A DNA stretch of 64,000 bases. It comes from Serratia ureilytica. GTDB lineage: Bacteria; Pseudomonadota; Gammaproteobacteria; Enterobacterales; Enterobacteriaceae. The notes below the pieces were generated by a model. That model was not told the origin of the DNA. It saw nothing but the letters and a program-made list of their open reading frames with translations, and ran no database searches. Shown here piece by piece: positions 38,259 through 47,307 of this stretch. Every line of letters starts with the position of its first letter. The first letter of the stretch is position 1. The translations under genes were made by a program, and so were the position numbers. The stretch spans positions 186,001 through 250,000 of the forward strand of contig NZ_JABXOF010000005.1 of the NCBI RefSeq assembly GCF_013375155.1, written 5' to 3'.

Positions 38259-38357
38259 TAGCACGTTTTGAACTTAGCAAGAACAAAGGTATATAAAATA
38301 CATGTTATAACCTTTGGATAACTAATACTATTGTCGCCCACCGTTATGCCACATCAA

Positions 38358-39092
38358 TTAATTACCTTGATGTTTATCCTGTTTCTCGATCGAGGTCAGC
38401 ATGCCGCGCAGGATATTCAGCTCCTGCCCTTCCGGGCGTGCGCGGGTGAACAGCCGACGCAGGCGGCTCATCACCTGGCCCGGATGGGACGGGCGAATAA
38501 AGCCGGTGCGCTGCAGCGTCTGCTCCAGGTGCTGATAGAAACGCTCGAGGTCATCCACCAGCGGATACGGCGTCTCTTCCAGCTGCGGCGCGCCCGCCTG
38601 TTGGCGATCGAGGTAAGCCACGCGCACTTCATACGCCAGGATCTGCACCGCCATCGCCAGGTTCAGCGAGCTGTAGTCCGGGTTGGCCGGAATGGCGACG
38701 TGGTAGTGGCACTTCTGCAATTCATCGTTGGTCAGCCCGACGCGTTCGCGGCCGAACACCAGCGCCACCGGCGCGTGTTCGCCTTCGTGTACCGCGCGCA
38801 CGCCGCATTCACGCGGCTCCAGCATCGGCCACGGCAAGGTGCGAGAACGTGCGCTGGTGCCCACCACCAGGCTACAGCCGGCGATGGCGTCATCGAGGGT
38901 ATCGACGATGGTGGCGTTGCCGATCACGTCGCTGGCGCCGGCGGCCAGGGCGATGGCCTGAGAATCGGGTTTGATCAGCGGATTAACCAGATAAAGGTTG
39001 GTTAACCCCATGGTTTTCATGGCTCTGGCGGTCGAGCCCATGTTGCCGGTATGTGAAGTCTCTACCAGAACAATGCGGATATTGTGCAGCAT
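38358..39092 (-). CDS. trmJ: tRNA (cytidine/uridine-2'-O) methyltransferase TrmJ
   Basis: TrmJ methylates the ribose of nucleotide 32 in several tRNAs. The SPOUT-fold enzyme is 244 residues from the ATG at 39092 ([19 protein letters not shown]), which matches the family start; an in-frame ATG at 39125 adds a non-conserved tail. SPOUT signatures include [13 protein letters not shown] and the knotted NLAMAVQIL. It is divergent from suhB. Confidence 0.96.
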   Translation of the reverse strand: MLHNIRIVLVETSHTGNMGSTARAMKTMGLTNLYLVNPLIKPDSQAIALAAGASDVIGNATIVDTLDDAIAGCSLVVGTSARSRTLPWPMLEPRECGVRAVHEGEHAPVALVFGRERVGLTNDELQKCHYHVAIPANPDYSSLNLAMAVQILAYEVRVAYLDRQQAGAPQLEETPYPLVDDLERFYQHLEQTLQRTGFIRPSHPGQVMSRLRRLFTRARPEGQELNILRGMLTSIEKQDKHQGN

Positions 39093-39211
39093 ACAAACTC
39101 TGAGCGTGGCGGAAAATCGCAGCATCTTAACACAGCCGTAGGCAATTTGCCGAACAGCTGCTATACTTCGCGCCGTTTCCTGTTCTTTAACATCCTAGTT
39201 GGAAGATACCC

Positions 39212-40015
39212 ATGCATCCGATGCTGACTATCGCCGTGCGCGCTGCGCGCAAGGCCGGTAACCTGATTGCCAAAAACTACGAAACCCCGGACGCTGTAGA
39301 AGCGAGCCAGAAAGGGACCAATGACTTCGTCACCAACGTCGATCGCGATGCAGAGCATCTGATCATCGACGTCATCCGCAAGTCTTATCCGCAACACAGT
39401 ATCGTGAGCGAAGAACGCGGTGAGCTGATCGGCGAAGATCGCGATGTGCAATGGGTGATCGATCCACTGGATGGCACTGCAAACTTCATCAAACGTTTCC
39501 CTCATTTCTCCGTTTCCATCGCTGTACGCATCAAAGGCCGTACTGAAGTGGCCGTGGTTTACGATCCGATGCGCAACGAACTGTTCACCGCCACGCGCGG
39601 TCAGGGCGCCCAGCTCAACGGTTATCGTCTGCGCGGCACCAACGCCAAAGATCTGGATGGCACCATCCTGGCGACCGGCTTCCCGTTCAAAGTCAAACAG
39701 CACGCAACGCCTTACATCAACATCGTCGGCAAGCTGTTCACCCAGTGCGCGGACTTCCGCCGCACCGGTTCCGCTGCGCTGGATCTGGCCTATGTGGCCG
39801 CCGGCCGCGTAGACGGTTTCTTCGAAATCGGCCTGAAGCCGTGGGACTTCGCCGCGGGCGAACTGCTGGTGCGTGAATCCGGCGGCCTGGTCACCGACTT
39901 CGTCGGCGGCCACAACCACTTCAGCTCCGGCAACGTGGTAGCAGGCAACCCGCGCGTCGTGAAAGCCATGCTGGCCACCATGCGCGAAGAACTGAGCGAA
40001 GCGCTGAAGCGTTAA
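39212..40015 (+). CDS. suhB: Inositol-1-monophosphatase / Nus factor SuhB
   Basis: This magnesium-dependent phosphatase of the IMPase family also acts in rRNA antitermination complexes. It has 267 residues with metal-site motifs SEERGE, WVIDPLDGTANF and the C-terminal KPWDFAAGELLV. Its position next to trmJ is conserved. A strong terminator follows. Confidence 0.97.
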   Translation: MHPMLTIAVRAARKAGNLIAKNYETPDAVEASQKGTNDFVTNVDRDAEHLIIDVIRKSYPQHSIVSEERGELIGEDRDVQWVIDPLDGTANFIKRFPHFSVSIAVRIKGRTEVAVVYDPMRNELFTATRGQGAQLNGYRLRGTNAKDLDGTILATGFPFKVKQHATPYINIVGKLFTQCADFRRTGSAALDLAYVAAGRVDGFFEIGLKPWDFAAGELLVRESGGLVTDFVGGHNHFSSGNVVAGNPRVVKAMLATMREELSEALKR

Positions 40016-40033
40016 TCGCCAGAAGCGAATCGA

Positions 40034-40063
40034 AAAAAGCGCTGCCGATGCAGCGCTTTTTTT
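40034..40063 (+). terminator. suhB terminator
   Basis: AAAAAGCGCTGC and GCAGCGCTTTTTTT pair around a short loop with a run of T residues. It could also act on the NicO transcript from the other strand, whose stop is at 40071. Confidence 0.92.
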
Positions 40064-40070
40064 ATGCCCG

Positions 40071-41093
40071 TTAGCGGGAGAAGGGGCGGATGCCGCCGCC
40101 GAATTCCGGCTGCGCGCTGACGTACAGCAACAGCCCGGCGGCCAACAGGATCAGGCCCCCGGCCAGCGCCAACGATCCCCAGGCCACCGCGCTCCAGGCG
40201 GCGGGCGCACGCGAGCGGCTAAGGCGCACCGCCAGCCGTCGGCTGTAATGCACCAGCAGCGCCAGCATGGAGATGGTCAACGACGTGCCGAACGCCATCG
40301 CCAGCGCGGAGATCACTCCCCAGCCGAACACGCCGATCACCTTAGAGAACAGCAGCACCAAAATCGCCCCCGAACAGGGACGCATGCCCATCGCCAGCAC
40401 GATGGCGGTCTGGGTGCGCCAATCGCTTCCCGCCTGCAGCTCGCTGTCGCTCGGCAGATGCCGGTGGCCGCAGCCGCAATCGGCGCTGTGCACATGCTCC
40501 GCCGCCAGCGGCGTCAGGCTGTTAATGCGCAGCGCCGGCGCCGGGCGCATCGCCTTGATCGCCGCAAACAGACGTTTCAGCGCGCGCCAACTCAGCAACA
40601 CGCCAAGCAACATCACCAAAATAAAGCTGCCCTTCTCCAGCCAGAAGCTGCTTTGGTGAAGCTGGCGCGAAGAGAGCTGCAATACCACCAGCATCAGCGT
40701 AACCAGCGCGATCGCCACCCCGCCCTGCACCAGCGAAGCGGCGAAGGTCAGCTTCAGGCTGCTTTTCAGCCGCGCCGGATGGGTGGCCAGGTAAGTGGCG
40801 ATCACCACTTTGCCGTGGCCGGGGCCGAGCGCATGCAAGACGCCATAGCCGAGGCTGAACAGCATCAGCGCCAGCCCGGCCTGCTGCGGCGCAGCCTTCA
40901 CCTGCTGCAACAGCCCCGCCATCTGCTGGTGCAGCGCTTTTTGCCACACCACGCTCTGCATCAGCAGCTGCGGCCAATAGTGCCACGCCAGCAGCGCGGC
41001 GGCCGCCAGCGCCAGCGCGAACGGCAGCAGCGGCCACAGGCCGAAGGCCCAGTGGCGCCGGCTCGTCGTCGGTTGCGAGAGATTTAACGACAT
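40071..41093 (-). CDS. NicO/RcnA-like metal transporter
   Basis: This is a 340-residue polytopic inner-membrane protein of the NicO (nickel/cobalt transporter) superfamily. The first half has GVLHALGPGHGKVVIATYL, the family's metal-site segment; a Cys/His loop HVHSADCGCGHRHLP sits in the middle; and the second half has MGMRPCSGAILVLLFS. The ATG at 41093 (MSLNLSQPT) overlaps the upstream DUF1007 gene by ten bases, so the pair is co-translated. A Zur-like palindrome before the pair hints at zinc rather than nickel or cobalt. Confidence 0.87.
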   Translation of the reverse strand: MSLNLSQPTTSRRHWAFGLWPLLPFALALAAAALLAWHYWPQLLMQSVVWQKALHQQMAGLLQQVKAAPQQAGLALMLFSLGYGVLHALGPGHGKVVIATYLATHPARLKSSLKLTFAASLVQGGVAIALVTLMLVVLQLSSRQLHQSSFWLEKGSFILVMLLGVLLSWRALKRLFAAIKAMRPAPALRINSLTPLAAEHVHSADCGCGHRHLPSDSELQAGSDWRTQTAIVLAMGMRPCSGAILVLLFSKVIGVFGWGVISALAMAFGTSLTISMLALLVHYSRRLAVRLSRSRAPAAWSAVAWGSLALAGGLILLAAGLLLYVSAQPEFGGGIRPFSR

Positions 41094-41719
41094 TGCAGCG
41101 TCACCCGCTGGGCGAACTGTTGCCCCAGCGCCAGGTCTTCGCCGGGCGAGTCGTTCTTGTCGAGCGACAGCGCATAGGCCTGCAGCGACGCATTCGGCTG
41201 CGGCGTCATCAGCTTGTAGCTGCACTGCTGCGCCATCTCCGGCGGCAGATGCAGTGCATTTTGGTCTTTATAGGTCATATCCACGAAATAAGTCGGATCG
41301 TAAGTAGAAAGTTCGAACGGCTTGCCCGCCAGCGGCTGCGGTTCGGCCAGCGGCAGCACGAACTCCAGCACCGCCTGATTGCCCTGGCGCGACAGGTGAT
41401 ATTCGCTGGGCAAGTTCAGGTATTTCACCGGCTTGCCGTCGCGGTAAAGGTCGGTGAAATAGTGCTGCCCCAGCACGTTGGCCATCACTTCCGCCGCCAG
41501 CTTTTTCCACACTTCCGAATCGCTCTTGGCGTTTTTCGCATCGTAGAGCAGATCCGCCGAGGTGATTTCATCCATCACCCACACCATTTTCAGGCCGACC
41601 AACCGCTGATCCTTGGCGACGAAGGTGGTGTTCATATCAATAAAGCTGTGCGGATGCGCGATCGCACCGGCGCTGAACACGGCGCCAAAGGCAGCCAAAA
41701 GTCGACGTAACTTCATCAT
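41084..41719 (-). CDS. DUF1007 periplasmic protein, partner of NicO transporter
   Basis: This 211-residue protein has a signal peptide (RRLLAAFGAVFSAGAIA) and begins its mature part with HPHSFIDM, a probable metal-binding His pair. DUF1007 proteins are typically encoded next to NicO-type permeases and are presumed metal-binding accessory proteins. The function is not established. It is the first gene of the pair and lies 20 bases from a Zur-like site. Confidence 0.85.
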   Translation of the reverse strand: MMKLRRLLAAFGAVFSAGAIAHPHSFIDMNTTFVAKDQRLVGLKMVWVMDEITSADLLYDAKNAKSDSEVWKKLAAEVMANVLGQHYFTDLYRDGKPVKYLNLPSEYHLSRQGNQAVLEFVLPLAEPQPLAGKPFELSTYDPTYFVDMTYKDQNALHLPPEMAQQCSYKLMTPQPNASLQAYALSLDKNDSPGEDLALGQQFAQRVTLQCR

Positions 41720-41739
41720 TATCCTGCTTTACCTATATT

Positions 41740-41754
41740 TGTTATAACGTAACA
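41740..41754 (-). promoter_or_regulatory. Zur-like operator before DUF1007-NicO
   Basis: On the minus strand TGTTACGTTATAACA matches the Zur core TGTTATANTATAACA at 12 of 14 defined positions, with AT-rich flanks ATTTG and AATAT that extend the dyad. It ends 20 bases before the DUF1007 ATG, where a repressor would block initiation. Confidence 0.5.
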
Positions 41755-41900
41755 CAAATAAATGTCGAACGGCCCGCCTCTGCCGGCGATATTTGTGACG
41801 AAAGTTGTAAGCCGAAGTAAAAGCCGCGCGTTAACCCTGCCGGTACAACGCCTTTTGCTATGCTTAGGCATAATCGCAACCTTTTATGCCGGAAGGTGAT

Positions 41901-43166
41901 ATGAGCCTGGACACCTCTCCCGTGCCTGAGCTCTCCGGACAACAACGGCGCTGCCATCTGCTGCTGATGCTGTACACGCCGGAGCCCGAGTTACAGCTGG
42001 AGACCCTCAGCCGAATCAATGGCGTCGCCCCCCCGATAACCCGGCAAGATATAGCCGAGGTGGCCAGTGAAATCCAGCGTTTCCACCATCTGGAGATCGC
42101 CGTCGATCCCGACCATGGCTACCGATTGAGGGGCAGCGCGCTCAACCAACGCCTGTGCCTGCTCCATTGGCTAAGGCGCACCCTGCGCTGCAGCCCGCGG
42201 TTCGTCGAAGACGATTTCGCCCCGCGCCTGCGGCAAGCGCTGGCGGCCGATGCCGAGTCGACATCGCTGTTGGCCCAGGCGCTCGACGCCTGCGAGCCGC
42301 TGCTCAATCGTCACTTTGACGCGCGCGACCGCCAATTCCTGCAGCATTATCTGCTCTACTGCGCCTGGCAAAACCGCCTGCAGCAACACCCGCGTTTCGA
42401 CGCCGTTCAGCGCGACTGGCTGCGGCAAAAACTGGAGCAGCAAGCCGCCGCCTGGCTGCATCAGACCTGCAACCGGCTGTTTAACCAGCCGCCGCACGCG
42501 GACGAGCGCGATTTCCTGGCGCTGACCTTCACCCTGTTGAAAAGCCACAGCTACCACAGCAACGACTCGGCGCATGAGCAGCGGTTGATGACGGCGATCG
42601 ACAGCATGGTCGAGCGGTTCCAGCAGCTGTCCGGCATGGCTTTCAGCAGCAAGGCGGAGCTGGTCAGCCAGCTGTTCGCCCATCTGGCGCCGGCGCTGGA
42701 GCGCTGCCGTTTCGCCATCGGCATCGACAATATGCTGCTGGAAGAAGTGGTGCGCAAATACCCGCGGCTGATGCGCACCACGCAGGAAGCGTTGAAACCG
42801 CTGGAGCAGGAGTACGGCGTGCATTTTTCCAACGAGGAGGCGGGCCTGGTGGCCATCAGCTTCGGCGCCTGGCTGATGCAGGACAACGCGCTGCAGGAAA
42901 AACAGGTGCTGCTGCTGACGCTGGATAACCCGCAGTTGGAAGAGGAAGTGGAATATCAGATCCGCGAGCTCACGCTGCTGCCGCTGAACATCAAGTATCT
43001 GCCGCTGAGCGACTATCTGTGCGGCGGAGCGCCGCAGGGCGTCACGCTGGTGATCACCCCCTACGCGGCGGTGCACAGCGCTCCGCACCCGCCGCTGATC
43101 TATACCGAACTGCCGCTGGAAAACCGCCAGCGCCAGGCCATCCGCGCGCTGCTGGAAGCCCCTTAA
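41901..43166 (+). CDS. csiE: Stationary-phase protein CsiE (PRD-containing)
   Basis: This 421-residue protein matches CsiE, a stationary-phase-induced protein of E. coli that carries a PTS regulation domain but lacks an obvious sensor or output module. The PRD-like region (about residues 220-330) includes SAHEQRLMTAIDSMVERFQ and the NEEAGLVAISFGAWL segment. The ATG at 41901 is preferred to one five codons upstream because GGAAGGTGAT directly precedes it. The neighbour hcaT is the same as in E. coli. Confidence 0.9.
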   Translation: MSLDTSPVPELSGQQRRCHLLLMLYTPEPELQLETLSRINGVAPPITRQDIAEVASEIQRFHHLEIAVDPDHGYRLRGSALNQRLCLLHWLRRTLRCSPRFVEDDFAPRLRQALAADAESTSLLAQALDACEPLLNRHFDARDRQFLQHYLLYCAWQNRLQQHPRFDAVQRDWLRQKLEQQAAAWLHQTCNRLFNQPPHADERDFLALTFTLLKSHSYHSNDSAHEQRLMTAIDSMVERFQQLSGMAFSSKAELVSQLFAHLAPALERCRFAIGIDNMLLEEVVRKYPRLMRTTQEALKPLEQEYGVHFSNEEAGLVAISFGAWLMQDNALQEKQVLLLTLDNPQLEEEVEYQIRELTLLPLNIKYLPLSDYLCGGAPQGVTLVITPYAAVHSAPHPPLIYTELPLENRQRQAIRALLEAP

Positions 43167-44312
43167 TCACCGGCTGACGCTGACCGCCGGCGGCCGGATG
43201 AACAAGGCCGGCACCGCGACCGCCGCCATCACCCAGAACACCCCGCCCTGCCAATGTTCGAACAGGAACCCGGCAATGACCGTCATGACGGCGATACCGC
43301 CGCCCATCGCCAGCGCCGAATACACCGCCTGCAGTTGGATCACCTCTTGCCCCTGGCGCGCGGCGATAAAGCGCATCGCCGCCAGATGGCACACGGTGAA
43401 GGTGCCGCAGTGCAGGATTTGGATCAGCAGCAGCCAACCCAGCTCGGTGCTGTAGGCCATCAGGCTCCAGCGCAACACGCCGCAACAGGCGGAAAGCAGC
43501 AGCAGGTTGCGCGCATTCCAGCGGCGGAACAGCACGTTGCTGCTGGCGAAAATAATCACTTCCGCCACCACGCCCAGCGACCACAGGTAACCGATGGTCG
43601 AGGCCGAATAGCCCGCCTCCTGCCAGTAAATGGAGCCGAAGCTGTAGTAGCCGGCGTGCGCGCCCTGCAGCAGCGTGACGCACAGCAGGAAGCGCCACAC
43701 CGGCCCTTCTTTCAACAGCGCCCACAGCGAACCCTCGGCCCCGCCGTGCGTGCGCGCTTCGCCCTGCGGCATCACGCTCGGCTTCAGCAGCATGCCCAGC
43801 AGCATCGCCAGCACGCTGAGGATCAGGCTGTAGAGAATGGCGTTATGGCCCCACACCGCCACCAGTTGCCCGGTCAGCGCCGAGCCGATGACGAACGCCA
43901 GCGAGCCCCACAGCCGCACCCGGCCATAGTCCATGCGGATCTGCTTTTGCCAGGTGGCGGCCAGCGCGTCGGTCAGCGGCACCAGCGGCGAGAAGAACAG
44001 GTTGAACCCCGCTATCACCAGCATCAGCCAGCCCCAGCCGTTGCCGAAGCAGAAGCCAACCGCGAAAGCCAGGGTCAGCAGCGCCAGCAGGCGCAGCGCG
44101 GAAACCAGATGAGAGGGATCTTTAACGCGGGGAGCAATCAGTAAACTGCCGAGGAAGCGGGCCACCAAACCGGCGCCGAGCAATATGCCGATGGTTTCGG
44201 GCGCGATGCCCTCGCCTTTCAGCCACACGCCCCAGAACGGTAAGAAAATGCCGTAGGAAAAAAAGTAGGTGAAATAACTGAGCGCGAGCCAACGCGTGGA
44301 TTGCAGAACCAT
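43167..44312 (-). CDS. hcaT: HcaT-like MFS transporter (3-phenylpropionate family)
   Basis: This is a 381-residue, 12-helix MFS protein of the HcaT/nucleoside-proton symporter type: FSYGIFLPFWGVWLKGEG in helix 1, RMDYGRVRLWGSLAFVIGS in the first loop and GYLWSLGVVAEVIIF in helix 7. In E. coli the gene next to csiE is annotated as a 3-phenylpropionate transporter; no hca catabolic genes are seen here, so the substrate is uncertain. Its stop codon directly abuts the csiE stop (43166/43167) with no base between. Confidence 0.88.
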   Translation of the reverse strand: MVLQSTRWLALSYFTYFFSYGIFLPFWGVWLKGEGIAPETIGILLGAGLVARFLGSLLIAPRVKDPSHLVSALRLLALLTLAFAVGFCFGNGWGWLMLVIAGFNLFFSPLVPLTDALAATWQKQIRMDYGRVRLWGSLAFVIGSALTGQLVAVWGHNAILYSLILSVLAMLLGMLLKPSVMPQGEARTHGGAEGSLWALLKEGPVWRFLLCVTLLQGAHAGYYSFGSIYWQEAGYSASTIGYLWSLGVVAEVIIFASSNVLFRRWNARNLLLLSACCGVLRWSLMAYSTELGWLLLIQILHCGTFTVCHLAAMRFIAARQGQEVIQLQAVYSALAMGGGIAVMTVIAGFLFEHWQGGVFWVMAAVAVPALFIRPPAVSVSR

Positions 44313-44426
44313 GATCCCTCCGGAGTGAGGGCAATACTTTGACAGAGCTCACACCTGCCCGCAATCTTCATTCCACGTCAATGCGTTAGAGTGCCAGACA
44401 GCTCACAGTTTGCCGCGAGCGGCCAC

Positions 44427-44453
44427 AAAAAAACCCGCCGCAGCGGGTTTTTT
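44427..44453 (-). terminator. glyA terminator (bidirectional)
   Basis: AAAAAAACCCGC and GCGGGTTTTTT pair around CGCA. There is a T run on both strands, so it can end glyA transcription. Confidence 0.9.
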
Positions 44454-44468
44454 CAGGCAAAAGCGGGA

Positions 44469-45722
44469 TTATGCGTAAACCGGCAGGCGGGCGCAGATAT
44501 CCAGCACTTTCTTCTTGGTGCGTTCGATGGTGGCTTCATCGTTGATGTTGTCCAGCACATCACAGATCCAACCGGCCAGTTCGCGCACGTCGGCTTCTTT
44601 GAAGCCGCGACGGGTCACGGCCGGGGTGCCGATACGCACGCCGGAGGTGACGAACGGGCTCTTCGGATCGTTCGGCACGCTGTTTTTGTTGACGGTGATG
44701 TTGGCGCGGCCCAGGGCGGCGTCCGCTTCTTTACCGGTCAGGTTTTTGTCGACCAGATCCAGCAGGAACAGGTGGTTATGGGTGCCGCCGGAGACCACTT
44801 TGTAGCCGCGCTGCAGGAACACGTCAACCATCGCCTTGGCGTTGACCGCCACTTGCTGCTGGTAAACCTTGAACTCAGGCTCCATCGCTTCTTTCAGCGC
44901 CACCGCCTTGCCGGCAATCACGTGCATCAGCGGGCCGCCCTGGCCGCCAGGGAACACGGCGGAGTTCAGCTTCTTGTACAGCTCTTCGTCGCCGCCCTTC
45001 GCCAGGATCAGGCCGCCGCGCGGGCCCGCCAGGGTTTTGTGGGTGGTGGTGGTGACGATGTGCGCGTGCGGTACCGGGTTCGGGTACACGCCGGCGGCGA
45101 TCAGGCCGGCCACGTGCGCCATGTCGACGAACAGATAAGCGCCGATGCTGTCAGCGATTTCGCGCATTTTGGCCCAGTCAACCACGCCAGAGTAAGCGGA
45201 GAAGCCGCCGATGATCATTTTCGGCTTGTGGGTTTGCGCCTGTTTGGCCAGATCGTCATAGTCGATTTGACCTTTGTCGTCGATGCCGTAAGGCACCACG
45301 TTATACAGTTTGCCGGACAGGTTAACCGGGGAACCGTGGGTCAGGTGGCCACCGTGCGCCAGGTTCATGCCCAGAATGGTGTCACCCGGCTGCAGCAGCG
45401 CGGTGTAAACGGCGAAGTTAGCCTGGGAGCCGGAGTGCGGCTGCACGTTGGCGTAATCGGCGCCGAACAATTCTTTGGCGCGGTCGATAGCCAGCTGCTC
45501 AACGATATCCACGTATTCGCAGCCGCCGTAGTAACGCTTGCCCGGATAGCCTTCAGCGTATTTGTTGGTCAGCTGGGAACCCTGAGCCTGCATCACGCGC
45601 GGGCTGGTGTAGTTCTCAGACGCGATCAGCTCGATGTGCTCTTCCTGACGCACCACTTCCTGCTCCATGGCACGCCACAGTTCCGCATCGTAATCGGCAA
45701 TGTTCATTTCACGCTTTAACAT
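44469..45722 (-). CDS. glyA: Serine hydroxymethyltransferase
   Basis: The enzyme interconverts serine and glycine while loading tetrahydrofolate with a one-carbon unit. It has 417 residues with the PLP lysine in [15 protein letters not shown] and the N-terminal [11 protein letters not shown]. It is divergent from hmp as in E. coli. A PurR-like box lies about 120 bases upstream. Confidence 0.98.
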   Translation of the reverse strand: MLKREMNIADYDAELWRAMEQEVVRQEEHIELIASENYTSPRVMQAQGSQLTNKYAEGYPGKRYYGGCEYVDIVEQLAIDRAKELFGADYANVQPHSGSQANFAVYTALLQPGDTILGMNLAHGGHLTHGSPVNLSGKLYNVVPYGIDDKGQIDYDDLAKQAQTHKPKMIIGGFSAYSGVVDWAKMREIADSIGAYLFVDMAHVAGLIAAGVYPNPVPHAHIVTTTTHKTLAGPRGGLILAKGGDEELYKKLNSAVFPGGQGGPLMHVIAGKAVALKEAMEPEFKVYQQQVAVNAKAMVDVFLQRGYKVVSGGTHNHLFLLDLVDKNLTGKEADAALGRANITVNKNSVPNDPKSPFVTSGVRIGTPAVTRRGFKEADVRELAGWICDVLDNINDEATIERTKKKVLDICARLPVYA

Positions 45723-45842
45723 CCGGCATCTCCTGACTTAAATCAGCTAACTAAAAAATCACCAAATAACTACCCGTTTGGGTTCTGGGCCACAGTGTAA
45801 ACCGTTTCGCCCCACCGAAGATAGGTCTTGACAGAGGTTTTT

Positions 45843-45858
45843 ACGCAAACGATTGGCA
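45843..45858 (-). promoter_or_regulatory. PurR-like operator of glyA
   Basis: On the minus strand TGCCAATCGTTTGCGT agrees with the PurR consensus, its right half CGTTTGCGT being perfect. E. coli glyA has a PurR site with the same half. It lies about 120 bases upstream of the glyA ATG. Confidence 0.6.
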
Positions 45859-46017
45859 TAAGGCAGCGCAAGGCTTTGATCCGCTAAACGCCGCCGTTTA
45901 TCAACGGACATTTCCTCATGCGAACGATGCGCTTTTTTCATGTTCTGTGAGCGCGATCGACGCCCGAAGAACACCGCAACGAAAACAAGGGTATTTACAA
46001 GCGGCGTGGAACCCAAT

Positions 46018-46040
46018 AAGATGCATTTAAAATGCATCAT
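46018..46040 (+). promoter_or_regulatory. NsrR operator of hmp
   Basis: GATGCATTT-A-AAATGCATC is a perfect 9-1-9 palindrome centred at 46029 and matches the 11-1-11 NsrR consensus built on ATGCATTT. It lies 40 bases before the hmp start. NsrR repression relieved by nitric oxide is established for hmp in enterobacteria. Confidence 0.85.
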
Positions 46041-46079
46041 TAAAATTCTCGTCAAGATCCCAACCCAAGGAGCGCTCCC

Positions 46080-47270
46080 ATGCTGGATAGCCAAACCATC
46101 GCCACCGTTAAATCCACCCTTCCCCTGCTGGCTGCGACCGGGCCGAAGCTGACCGCCCACTTTTACGATCGCATGTTCGCGCACAACCCGGAATTGAAAG
46201 ACATTTTCAACATGAGCAACCAGCGCAACGGCGATCAGCGTCAGGCGCTGTTCGACGCCATCTGCGCCTATGCCGCCAACATCGAGAACCTGGCGGCGCT
46301 GCTGCCGGCGGTGGAGCGCATCGCGCAGAAGCACACCAGCTTCAATATCCAGCCGGAACAATACCAAATCGTCGGCGGCCACCTGCTGGCGACGCTGGAC
46401 GAAATGTTCAGCCCGGGTCAGGAAGTGTTGGACGCCTGGGGCAAAGCCTACGGCGTGCTGGCCAACGTGTTTATTCAGCGTGAAGAGCAGATTTATCAGC
46501 AGAGCGAAACCGACAACGGCGGCTGGCGCGATCTGCGCGCATTCCGCATCCTGAAGAAACAGCCGCAGAGCGACGTGATCTGCAGCTTCGTGCTGGCACC
46601 GGTGGACGGCGGCCGAGTGGCGGACTTCAAACCGGGGCAATACCTGGCGGTCTATATCAAGCACGACAGCCTGGAGCATCAGGAAATTCGCCAGTACTCG
46701 CTGACCACCTCGCCAAACGGCGAGTTCTACCGCATCGCGGTGAAGCGCGAAGATCAGGGGAAAGTGTCCAACTACCTGCACCAGCAGGCGCAGGAAGGCG
46801 ACGTGATCGACATCGCCCCGCCGCACGGCGACTTCTTCCTCGATGTGGCGCCGACCACGCCGGTGGCGCTGATCTCCGCCGGCGTCGGCCAAACCCCGAT
46901 GCTCGGCATGCTCAACAGCCTGCACGACAACCAACACCAGGCGCAGGTCCACTGGCTGCACGCGGCGGAAAACGGCAGCGTACACGCCTTTGCCGATGAG
47001 GTAGCGGATATTGCCGGGCGTATGCCGAATCTGAGCCGCCATGTGTGGTACCGCGAGCCGGGTGCCGATGACGTGGAAGGCCGCGACTACCACAGCCGCG
47101 GATTGATGGATTTGAGCGCGCTGCAAGGCAGCCTGGCCGATCCGCAGATGCACTATTACTTCTGCGGCCCGGTGGCCTTCATGCAGTTCGTGGGCAAACA
47201 GCTGCTGGAGATGGGCGTAGAGGCCGAACGCATCCACTACGAATGCTTCGGCCCGCATAAGGTGCTGTAA
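46080..47270 (+). CDS. hmp: Nitric oxide dioxygenase (flavohemoglobin)
   Basis: Hmp turns nitric oxide and oxygen into nitrate using NAD(P)H. The 396-residue protein has a globin domain (1-138) with the distal Tyr29 and proximal His85 (AQKHTSFN), an FAD domain (~150-255, with [16 protein letters not shown]) and a NAD domain ([23 protein letters not shown]). AAGGAGCG precedes the ATG. It is divergent from glyA, and a perfect NsrR palindrome sits in its promoter region. Confidence 0.98.
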   Translation: MLDSQTIATVKSTLPLLAATGPKLTAHFYDRMFAHNPELKDIFNMSNQRNGDQRQALFDAICAYAANIENLAALLPAVERIAQKHTSFNIQPEQYQIVGGHLLATLDEMFSPGQEVLDAWGKAYGVLANVFIQREEQIYQQSETDNGGWRDLRAFRILKKQPQSDVICSFVLAPVDGGRVADFKPGQYLAVYIKHDSLEHQEIRQYSLTTSPNGEFYRIAVKREDQGKVSNYLHQQAQEGDVIDIAPPHGDFFLDVAPTTPVALISAGVGQTPMLGMLNSLHDNQHQAQVHWLHAAENGSVHAFADEVADIAGRMPNLSRHVWYREPGADDVEGRDYHSRGLMDLSALQGSLADPQMHYYFCGPVAFMQFVGKQLLEMGVEAERIHYECFGPHKVL

Positions 47271-47277
47271 TGCTTGC

Positions 47278-47303
47278 GGAGCGCGGCCGTCAGACCGCGC
47301 TCC
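47278..47303. terminator. Hairpin between hmp and cytochrome c gene
   Basis: GGAGCGCGG and CCGCGCTCC form a nine-base-pair stem with an eight-base loop between the two converging genes. The downstream T content is weak (CTCTTCATTT). Confidence 0.55.
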
Positions 47304-47307
47304 CTCT

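Larger units (their letters stand above)
45723..46079. promoter_or_regulatory. Divergent control region glyA / hmp
   Basis: This 357-base gap holds a PurR-like box on the glyA side and an NsrR operator on the hmp side (separate entries). MetR half-sites, expected from E. coli, are not convincing here. No gene is visible in the gap. Confidence 0.6.

Noticed and set aside
45759-47258. 499-codon open frame opposite hmp
   Set aside because: It is the complement of hmp, whose globin and reductase motifs are intact; it also runs over the NsrR and PurR sites.
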